DNA of 64,000 nt from Bacteroidota bacterium (lineage in GTDB: Bacteria; Bacteroidota; Ignavibacteria; Ignavibacteriales; Ignavibacteriaceae). Shown here piece by piece: positions 49,687-57,532 of this stretch. Each line of letters begins with the position of its first letter. Position 1 is the stretch's first letter. Under the pieces are notes generated by a model, which saw only the letters and a program-made list of their open reading frames with translations, did no database searches and was not told where the DNA came from. The translations under genes were made by a program, and so were the position numbers. Location of the stretch: the NCBI GenBank assembly GCA_021777835.1, contig JAJYDC010000001.1, forward strand, positions 186,001 to 250,000, in the 5' to 3' direction.

Positions 49687-49799
49687 AGTTTTATCGTAAT
49701 TAGCACAAATTGAATTATCATAATTATTGCAAATTTATATAATGGTACGTCAACCAATATTGTAATATAAGAAAGTACAACAGTTGAATTGATAATATA

Positions 49800-50984
49800 A
49801 TGATTCAAAAACAAAAGACTATATTGCATTTCTTATCTTATTCTCCTCAGGTTTATTCCGGTCTAGATCGCTTTACAATAGCTTTGTCCGTCGAGTTAAA
49901 GAAAAAAGGTTATCAGTCAGTATTTGTTTTTGACGATGAGATAGGTGATACGGAATTAGAGCAAGACATTCTAACTGCGGGGGCTAGGATTGAATTACTA
50001 AATACGAAAAAAGGCATGCTGGAAACATGCAAGAATATTCATTTTCTGTTAAAAAAATATCGCCCTAAAATTGTCCATTCACATTTCAAACCATATATTA
50101 AGAATATCTTAGCTATTATGTGTTTTTTCTATCGCATTCATTTTTATTTTTCAAATCATTCTTTAAAATTTAAGCAGAGCGCTTTAGATTTTAGAAAGGA
50201 AAAAGGTTTTCTTAAAGCACTTAGATGGAGGATCTATTTCAGTCTATTATTATTCCTTTGTGACAAATCTTTTTGTATCTCTGAAGCTATTATGAAAGAA
50301 TATATAGACTTTTCAGGAATAAATTCAAAGAAATTGCAAATATTGTACATAGGCGTGAATACAAGTCTTGAAAGACAAAAAAAAGAAATGCTTAGACGAG
50401 AGCTAATGTTACCATTAAATAAAGTGCTGATTGTAAATGTATCGGCAATAGACTATGTAAAAGGGATTGACATTATAATAAAAGCTGCAATGTTGTTGAG
50501 TGAAAAATATAAACTAAATAATTTTAAAATAATCCATGTTGGCGGCTTACGTTCTAATGTTGAAGCAAATTTAAAATATGCAGATGAATTAAAAAGATTA
50601 AAGTCAGAACTTTTGGGCGATTCAGATTGTTTCAACTGGCTTGGAAAGAGAAACGATATTCATAACATATTATCAGCTTGTGATATTTATATCCATCCTT
50701 CTAGAATGGAAGGAATATCGGTAGCAATTATGGAAGCATGTTCTGCTTTTTTGCCTATCTTGGGGAGCAATGTCGGTGGAATACCTGAAATTATTAAGGA
50801 CGATGTAAATGGATTGCTTATTGAGCCAGAGAATGAACAACAATTAGCTGAAGCATTGAGTAAACTAATTTCTAATGAGAAATTAAGGATGGAAATGGGG
50901 ACTAAATCTTATCAAATGGTTAAAGAAAAATGGGATATGAATAAACAAGTAATTAAACTTGTTGAAGCGTATGGCATCCAATAA
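49800..50984 (+). CDS. GT4-family glycosyltransferase
   Basis: 394 residues, GT-B fold. Acceptor half ILHFLSYSPQVYSGLDRFTIALSVELKKKGYQ; donor half VSAIDYVKGIDIIIKAA, YIHPSRMEGISVAIMEACSAFLPIL (EX7E) and GGIPEIIKDDVNGLLIEPEN. Cytoplasmic retaining transferase of unknown sugar. It is the last intact plus-strand gene before the minus-strand beta-helix gene. Confidence 0.9.
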   Translation: MIQKQKTILHFLSYSPQVYSGLDRFTIALSVELKKKGYQSVFVFDDEIGDTELEQDILTAGARIELLNTKKGMLETCKNIHFLLKKYRPKIVHSHFKPYIKNILAIMCFFYRIHFYFSNHSLKFKQSALDFRKEKGFLKALRWRIYFSLLLFLCDKSFCISEAIMKEYIDFSGINSKKLQILYIGVNTSLERQKKEMLRRELMLPLNKVLIVNVSAIDYVKGIDIIIKAAMLLSEKYKLNNFKIIHVGGLRSNVEANLKYADELKRLKSELLGDSDCFNWLGKRNDIHNILSACDIYIHPSRMEGISVAIMEACSAFLPILGSNVGGIPEIIKDDVNGLLIEPENEQQLAEALSKLISNEKLRMEMGTKSYQMVKEKWDMNKQVIKLVEAYGIQ

Positions 50985-51053
50985 ATAGATTATTTAAAAC
51001 AGGAATGCAGCAAAAACTAAAAAATAAATCTAAAGTTAAATCCGAATTTATAA

Positions 51054-52277
51054 TTAGTTAGACAATTTATTTATCGAGCGTAGAACTTTTAGGAATTCAG
51101 AATTCATGTATTTTGGGTAATTATATATAGGATTTGTCCAAACACAGTTAGGATTTTGTCCTGAGGCTTTCCATTCGTTAAATGACTTATATAAAACACC
51201 TTGAAGATTTGCAAAATTATTCTTATTCCCTCCATTTCTATAAAATAAATTATTATCGAATTTAATGGCCCCGCTTCCGGCCTGTTGATAAATAAAATTC
51301 CCTTTCCCCGGGCGGGCATTCATAAAAAGTAAAATGTTATTCTTAAAGGTTAAACCATTTATGGCTTTAGCACCATATACAAATATGCCTATATGACCAT
51401 GGAGTGAATCGTTAGTTATAATAAGATTATTATGGACTAGAGCATTTTTAGGAGCATATTGAGAGTATGCTCCTTCATAACTAAATGTTACTCCATTAGA
51501 AAATTCAATATTAGGATTATCAACAATAATATTATTATAAAAATCTAAAGAATCGCTAGCTTGATCTTGAAAGTTTTGTGAATTGCCTTCAAACCAATTA
51601 TACCTTATAATTGGATGAAGTACACGACCATCCGGATTAACATTTACATTTATATGAATACCGCAACTTTGATTATTTAGGAACTTGCAATATTCAACAA
51701 TCTGATATCCTCCTCCTCCAAGATAAAGTCCGTGAGGATGTTTATAAATTCCACCTGATGCTGCATTCTTAAATGTACATCTTGTAATGTGAGTATAATA
51801 TGACAAACCGATATACACTGTCTGAGCTTCATGAAAATTCCCATCAAAAATGCATGAATCTAAAGTAAGATAATTTGCATTGTTGACATCCATACATTCA
51901 ACTGCACCATTATAGAATTTAAGATAACTAAATGTTATTCTAATTTTATGATTTAACTTAACACAATATTGCAAATTATTTTGAGCATCAATAACTGGCA
52001 AATTCCCGCTACCATAAGCAGCAAACGTCAGGTTGTTTGCATTTGGCATTAATGTGTATCCTGTAAATGTTTGCCCCCTATTAAATGCTATTACATCTCC
52101 GCTGGCATACTTGAAAGTATTGACTTTATTAATTGTTTGCCAAGCTGACTTAGGGGATAGACCAGTGTTATTATCATTGCCTTTTACGGCATTTACATAG
52201 TATTTAGCTGCAAAGGTCATTTGAATTGACATTAAAAATAATAATGCAGTATGCTTAAGGAGATTAGTCAGTTCCAT
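51054..52277 (-). CDS. Secreted right-handed parallel beta-helix protein, shorter paralogue
   Basis: 407 residues from ATG 52277, with GGGAGG upstream. Signal peptide to about residue 23 (MTFAAKYYV). The domain opens KYYVNAVKGNDNNTGLSPKSAWQTINKV, the DUF1565/pectate-lyase-like start, followed by beta-helix coils (YLTLDSCIFDGNFHEAQT, HPIIRYNWFEGNSQN). It is closely similar along its length to residues 1-390 of the 649-residue protein at 57533-59482, also at DNA level. The last about 25 residues (PIYNYPKYMNSEFLKVL) diverge and end early, so the C-terminal half present in the paralogue is lost. It may be a truncated but still expressed copy. Confidence 0.8.
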   Translation of the reverse strand: MELTNLLKHTALLFLMSIQMTFAAKYYVNAVKGNDNNTGLSPKSAWQTINKVNTFKYASGDVIAFNRGQTFTGYTLMPNANNLTFAAYGSGNLPVIDAQNNLQYCVKLNHKIRITFSYLKFYNGAVECMDVNNANYLTLDSCIFDGNFHEAQTVYIGLSYYTHITRCTFKNAASGGIYKHPHGLYLGGGGYQIVEYCKFLNNQSCGIHINVNVNPDGRVLHPIIRYNWFEGNSQNFQDQASDSLDFYNNIIVDNPNIEFSNGVTFSYEGAYSQYAPKNALVHNNLIITNDSLHGHIGIFVYGAKAINGLTFKNNILLFMNARPGKGNFIYQQAGSGAIKFDNNLFYRNGGNKNNFANLQGVLYKSFNEWKASGQNPNCVWTNPIYNYPKYMNSEFLKVLRSINKLSN

Positions 52278-52599
52278 TTAGTCGCCTCCCGTTTTTAGCA
52301 AAACCTTAGAAGTTTATTCCCTATAAAATAACTAGTCAACTAAGCAACATAGAATTAAACTTCTAAAAGCTGTTGTCTATTATATATGACAAACAAACAG
52401 TGGATGGTTTTACTTTAAATATCTATCAATGAATAAAATCATTTATGAATTGATTATAATATACAAAAAGCGAACAGTTGTGGCAATGTATATTTAATAG
52501 ATTGTAAACACTCAAAAATATTTAATAGTCTAGTGATGATGACAATTTATTATTTGTTAATATTCTGACATGATACTTTAGAAGTCCAATATTTATTTT
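52278..52599. other. Intergenic region before the propeller pseudogene
   Basis: About 320 bp of AT-rich DNA. It should hold the promoter of the minus-strand beta-helix gene; a CAAAAATA at 52513-52520 reads TATTTTTG on that strand, but far from the start. Nothing else was found. Confidence 0.35.
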
Positions 52600-53164
52600 G
52601 ATTGGATATTTCATAAATTATTACAAAGAATTCTTCAAAGGAGACAAAAGAATAATATGAAGCATTTCAGTGGCCAGGATTTATCAGTAAGTTAATTTTA
52701 ATCAACTGACTTTCCTAAAAAATTGGAAAATAATGGGGACTTGGTGAAGGGGTATCATTTTGCTGATCCACAAATAATTAGATATTTCAATTTATTATGG
52801 CTATTTGTTTTCACACGTGGAAATGATATTCTGAATATTTAACATTCACAAAATTCAATGGGTGCATGGAAACAGCATACCGAAAGTTCCGTTTTCTAAA
52901 ATAATCAAAATATAACAAGAGGCGGTAGAGCCATATTAGAATATAACCATAGATCATTCAGATGCATAGAAGACTGGTTTCTCACTTATAGTATTTGCAT
53001 TTTAAATTACAAAAATAGATACAACTTCTTATGAAGAAATAATAGTTTCTAATCAATTAATTATTAAAGCAAACGGAGCAGGTTGAATTAAATATGGAGT
53101 GCATAATGTTGATCCGATTCAAATAGGAAATGATAAGTGGTCAACTACAGTAGATGAATATTAA
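52600..53164 (+). pseudogene. Decayed copy of the GINT1-like propeller gene
   Basis: Translation shows clear remains of the 48709-49686 protein: SGQDLSV (for SHQDLSV), GDLVKGYHFADP (for GDILKGYHFADP), LWLFVFTRGNDILNI, then NVDPIQIGNDKW and a final VDEY before a stop at 53162-53164, where the intact gene ends VDGY. Several in-frame stops (for example after SGQDLSVS) and a likely frameshift near 52640 interrupt it, and the 5' third is missing. It cannot encode a working product. Confidence 0.85.
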
Positions 53165-53319
53165 ATTCCCTTTGCATTTATATAAATAATGAATACATAT
53201 TTTGTTTATAAATAAAGAAAATATATTATTCAATCTTGAGAAGAGTAACGCTACAACATCCAAAGAATTATGCAATCTTTATAATAAATGAATTCAAAAG
53301 TTTTATTATACCTGAAATA

Positions 53320-54252
53320 ATGAAAATTGCTTATCTTATTCTTGCACATCATCAACCTAAACAAATGATTAGATTGATAAATGCTTTAAATTCAACACAT
53401 GTCTCTTTTTTCATACATGTTGATTTAAAATGTGATATTTATTTATTTAATAATTTTAACTATGGTGCGAATGTTGTTTTCATTAATAAAAGAATCGTAG
53501 TTAATCATAGCGGCTTCTCTCAAGTGAGGGCTATGATAAAGTTAATCCAGACCGCAAGTGCATTTGATGATTTTGATTATTATATATTTTTAAGTGGTAA
53601 TGACTACCCAATTAAGGATAACAATTACATTTATAGTTATTTGAAAAATAATTATCCAACGAATTATATAAGTTTCTACCCTTTAGTTGAAAAAGCAGAT
53701 TTTATTTCTTATATAAAAAAATATTATTTTTTAGATTTTATAATAAATTCACCAAAGTATTTGCATAAACCATTATGGATAATGCAATGGATTTTAGGGA
53801 AAGTTATTAATAATCGTCCTTTCATTAAAGGAATGATAGCTTATCGAGGCTCAACATCATGGTGCTTAAATAAGCAAACTATTGAATATATTATAAAATT
53901 TCTCGAATCAAAAAAAGCAATAATATTTATTAGATTTTTTAAATATGTATGGGATCCAGACGAAATATTTTTCCAGACTATTATTCTAAATTCTCCATTT
54001 GCTGAACAATGTCGTTTCTATAATAAAAATGTAAACGATTCTAAACTATTTCTGAAAAATGAGAATAAAGCGTATTTACATTATATAAACTGGGATAGAG
54101 ACAGAGAAGATCCAGCAATTATGAATATGAGTGATTTGAAATTATTGAAAGAATGTGATTTTTTATTTGCAAGAAAATTTGATGAATCTAAATCGCAAGA
54201 ATTGTTAGCCAGTTTAGATAAATACTTGAATGCTAATATAATGCTTAAGTAG
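53320..54252 (+). CDS. Core-2/I-branching-type glycosyltransferase (GT14)
   Basis: 310 residues from ATG 53320 (MKIAYLILAHHQPKQM); an in-frame TTG at 53236 would add 28 residues with no family match. GT14 features: IAYLILAHHQP, FFIHVDLKCD, YIFLSGNDYPIK (the family SG.D.P motif), STSWCLNKQTIEYI, and YVWDPDEIFFQTIILN. It probably adds a branching GlcNAc or xylose. It replaces the GT4 gene found at the same place in the left cassette copy. Confidence 0.83.
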   Translation: MKIAYLILAHHQPKQMIRLINALNSTHVSFFIHVDLKCDIYLFNNFNYGANVVFINKRIVVNHSGFSQVRAMIKLIQTASAFDDFDYYIFLSGNDYPIKDNNYIYSYLKNNYPTNYISFYPLVEKADFISYIKKYYFLDFIINSPKYLHKPLWIMQWILGKVINNRPFIKGMIAYRGSTSWCLNKQTIEYIIKFLESKKAIIFIRFFKYVWDPDEIFFQTIILNSPFAEQCRFYNKNVNDSKLFLKNENKAYLHYINWDRDREDPAIMNMSDLKLLKECDFLFARKFDESKSQELLASLDKYLNANIMLK

Positions 54253-54306
54253 GGAAGTTACTTTTGAAGGAATAAATTATGTATAATAAACTTCAGGAGT
54301 AAAGAA

Positions 54307-55292
54307 ATGAAAACAGAAAAAAGAAAGTTTACAGCAGAATTCAAAGTACGATACTAGGAGAGTATCTGGAGAATCAGGTTCAGGTTGGGAAAATATGCGA
54401 GCATCATAATATCCATCGGAATTTATTTTATCTCTGGAAGAAAGAGTTATTTACTGGAGTCCTCGATACATTGTCAAAGAAACAAAGCAGTAAAGCTTAG
54501 CTTTCTGGAAGAAAAACTAAAGGATAAAGATTCGTTGATCAGCGAAAAAGTGGAAGATAACCTCCGGTTAAAAAAAAACTGAATGCAGAGAATTAAGTAA
54601 AATGTGGGTAGAACCAGAGATAAGGGATTCTATAGTGATATATGTAACTGGGATTTCAGATCAAAGCGGAATTCCGATAAACAGATTGCTATCATGTATC
54701 GAACTAGACAGAATTTAGCCCGCAAACCAACAAGTGGTTTAAAAGAGCTGGTACAGTTAAGCATCATAACGGAAAGCTACCAAAGAGTCACTGGCTGACC
54801 CCGGATAAGATAAACGCAATTGAAGAATTTGCAAAATGTCTTTATACTAAACTTAATTATTTTCTTAGAGACGATTACCGTAGAGTTGCCTATAAAATGC
54901 TGAACTTAAATATAGCGGCAGTTCATCCATCCAGTGTTTATCGTATTCTAAAGAAATCTAAGCTGTTAAACGGAACACAAGCAAGACGAAAATAAAAGGA
55001 GCCGGATAATCCACATAAGAACTGGCAGGCGTATATAAAAACTCTATACATTATTATAGAAGAATGTTTAAGGATAAAATCACCGGTTAACTTTGATGAC
55101 TTTAAAATCTATATCGAAGATTAAATAAATTTCTATAAAACAAAAAGACTTCATGCTGGACTGAATTATCTTACATAGGAAGATTATCTTCTGGGAATGA
55201 ATAAAATAAAGTTAGTTGAAAGAGAATTAAAATATGGAAAAGCAGAAATGAAAAGTGCAGATTATTGGAACTCTATAAATCTAGCAGTTTAA
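54307..55292 (+). mobile_element. IS3-family insertion sequence remnant (degenerate transposase)
   Basis: Frames must be switched to follow the transposase. OrfA start KRKFTAEFKV and HNIHRNLFYLWKKELF, then an OrfB-like WVEPEIRDSIVIYV, HHNGKLPKSHWLTPDKINAI, DDYRRVAYKMLNLNIAAV and PSSVYRILKKSKLL. It continues to NPHKNWQ and then jumps directly to the C-terminal end of the integrase region (IEECLRIKSPVNFDDFKIYI, INFYKTKRLHAGLNYLT). The catalytic DDE core between them is deleted, near 55010-55070. Several stops and frameshifts are present. Terminal repeats were not recognised. The element is dead. Confidence 0.85.
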
Positions 55293-55404
55293 ATTATGAA
55301 AACTTTTTATCTATATCATGTTTTGTGAATTGTAACTTTTCCATTGAAGCTTTACACCGAGTATCCTGGGATTATTCATATTAAATAAAAGGGAGGTACA
55401 ATGA

Positions 55405-56478
55405 ATGACCAATAAATTGGAGCCATTTGCAAATAAGCTTTCTTACATTACGGAAAAGCTTATTAATGGTAATAGGATTGGATATTTTCAAAGGCATTTA
55501 TCAATAATTACCAAGCACTTGACTTTAATTAAAGTAATTAATCTTTTACTCAATGAAGCTGAAATGCTGTTAAGGATAACTTCTCCATATAGTCTTCCTG
55601 CATATATAAAAATTGAACCAACTCCTCTATGCCAACTACGTTGTAAAGGTTGTGCTCAAAGAAATATAAGCTTCAAACATGATTTATTAAAATTAAACAA
55701 TGGTAAAATGTTTTTATCACTTGAAGATATGAAAAAGATAGTTGATCCAATCAAATCTACCCTTATCGGGGTAAGTCTAAGTCTTTACGGAGAGCCAATG
55801 CTGAATAGAAAGATAGCTTCTCTAATTGAGTATTTACATAATATTAATGTAGCTGTTAGCTTCCCTACAAATTTGTCAATTAGATTTAATTATAACCAAA
55901 TTATTGAATTGGTTAAATCCGGTTTAGATTGTATAGAAGTAGCATTAGACGGAATTACTCAAGAGAGTTATGCTAAATACAGGGTTGGTGGAAATATTAA
56001 TTTAATATTGGAAAATGTAAAACTAATATCACAAGCTAAAAAGGAATTAAACTCAAAAAGCCCGCAAGTTGTATGGAAATATGTTGTTTTCAACCACAAT
56101 AAACATGAAGTTGAAATGGTCAGGAATTTATTTAGTACATGGGGCTTCGATAGATACGAATTTGCTTACGATAATTATAGTGATACTGAAATTAAAATCG
56201 AAAGCGATATCAAAAAAAAATTGGTTAATAAAAGGAAACCTTGTTTCTGGCTTTGGAATACAACCATAATTCGATGGGATGGAAGCGTAAGACCATGTTG
56301 TACTAATGAAAAGTCTTTTATGGTGGGTAATGCAATTGAAAATGATATTAAGGAAATATGGCGGTCTAATGTATACAGTAAATTAAGGAAAGGCTTCGTA
56401 AAAAACGAGTATGGTCAATATATGCATCCCATATGCAAGAAATGCATGGGCTTATACGAATTGCCAAAGATCGTATAA
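55405..56478 (+). CDS. Radical SAM/SPASM-domain protein
   Basis: 357 residues from ATG 55405 with GGGAGG 8 nt upstream. The radical SAM cluster motif is C76-x3-C80-x2-C83 in TPLCQLRCKGCAQRN, followed by LSLYGEPMLNRKI and a SPASM-like C-terminal part (CFWLWNTTIIRWDGSVRPCC, then HPICKKCMG). It binds two iron-sulfur clusters and performs radical chemistry on a peptide, sugar or other substrate. No precursor peptide was seen nearby. Relatives in polysaccharide loci are common but of unknown substrate. It lies just after the IS remnant. Confidence 0.9.
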   Translation: MTNKLEPFANKLSYITEKLINGNRIGYFQRHLSIITKHLTLIKVINLLLNEAEMLLRITSPYSLPAYIKIEPTPLCQLRCKGCAQRNISFKHDLLKLNNGKMFLSLEDMKKIVDPIKSTLIGVSLSLYGEPMLNRKIASLIEYLHNINVAVSFPTNLSIRFNYNQIIELVKSGLDCIEVALDGITQESYAKYRVGGNINLILENVKLISQAKKELNSKSPQVVWKYVVFNHNKHEVEMVRNLFSTWGFDRYEFAYDNYSDTEIKIESDIKKKLVNKRKPCFWLWNTTIIRWDGSVRPCCTNEKSFMVGNAIENDIKEIWRSNVYSKLRKGFVKNEYGQYMHPICKKCMGLYELPKIV

Positions 56479-56656
56479 ATTATCTTAAATAAATATTAGC
56501 CTTTTAGCGTCAGGAGTTAATTTTATTTATGCAAATATTATTCGAATAGCTCTTTCTCTCACCATGCAAAATAAAGCAGTTGTTCATGTCCTAATTAAAT
56601 AAAATCCATTTAACTTGTAATTATCTAATTCAGCTTTCCTGAGTAATCGAAATTCA

Positions 56657-57481
56657 TTATTTGAGGAGCACCATTTTGCGCACTTGACTAAAATCATTAG
56701 CTGTGATTTTATAAAAATACACGCCGCTGCTAAGGTTGCTTGCGTTAAAACTAATTGAATAAAATCCTGCTTCCTTGTGATCATTTATTAGCGTAGCTAC
56801 TACCTTTCCTGTAATATCAAATATTTTAATATTAACTAAGGAACTTTTGGGAATACCAAATTTTATTTGTGTGCTTGGATTAAATGGATTAGGATAGTTT
56901 TGGTATAATGTATAATCATTTGGGATTTGTGAAACTGATGGCGTAAATGAGGTTAATGTTTGTGTATTTAAATTAGTGAATACAGCATTTGCCCAGAGTG
57001 TTGCATTATCAGCATCAAATATTCCCCAATTAGTATTGTTAGGTTGCCAAGATAAACTTGCAGAATCTACGCTGCCAATAATATTAAAAGTTATTGTCGC
57101 GACGTCTATCCACCCCGGATATTTTGTTACCAATGTCCCATTATTGGAGTTTTGTAAGTCTATATTTAACCATATTTCATTTTTTACAGGCCTTGTTATC
57201 GTAGCCGCTGTATAATTACCACCGCTAAAATTTAGAAAAGTATAATTTGTGCCTGATACTGGAGTTCTTGGAAAAGATAATGCAGCTGTATCATAGTTGA
57301 AAATCAATGTAGATGTACCAAGCGCATTAGTACCAGTATTAGAATTAATTTGTATCTTCACAGTATAAGCTGATCCGCTTTTATTTGTTACAACAAATTG
57401 CCCGTTAACAACTGTTTGACTGTAACTATTTATTGTTAATACGAAAATCAAGAAGAAAAATATTTTCATTATGTATTTCAT
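56657..57481 (-). CDS. Secreted cohesin-like protein with T9SS sorting domain
   Basis: 274 residues; signal peptide to about residue 21 (TINSYSQ). Residues about 25-180 look like a cohesin-type beta sandwich: alternating strands VNGQFVVTNKSGSAYTVKIQI, TSTLIFNYDTAALSF and IDVATITFNIIGSVDSASLSW. A T9SS type A domain follows (YQNYPNPFNPSTQIKFGI, YDITGKVV-like FDITGKVVATLI, SGVYFYKI, RKMVLLK). It is 51 nt downstream of the beta-helix gene, whose C-terminus is dockerin-like, in the same operon. Together they may form a surface complex. The cohesin assignment is inference from strand pattern. Confidence 0.72.
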   Translation of the reverse strand: MKYIMKIFFFLIFVLTINSYSQTVVNGQFVVTNKSGSAYTVKIQINSNTGTNALGTSTLIFNYDTAALSFPRTPVSGTNYTFLNFSGGNYTAATITRPVKNEIWLNIDLQNSNNGTLVTKYPGWIDVATITFNIIGSVDSASLSWQPNNTNWGIFDADNATLWANAVFTNLNTQTLTSFTPSVSQIPNDYTLYQNYPNPFNPSTQIKFGIPKSSLVNIKIFDITGKVVATLINDHKEAGFYSISFNASNLSSGVYFYKITANDFSQVRKMVLLK

Positions 57482-57532
57482 TATTACTCCGAATTCATTT
57501 TGACTTGTTAAAGCGTTTCTTATTATTAGGTA

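Noticed and set aside
54385-54798. Two plus-strand ORFs of about 65 codons (54385-54582 and 54604-54798)
   Set aside because: They are out-of-frame or partial readings of the degenerate IS3-family transposase, not separate genes.
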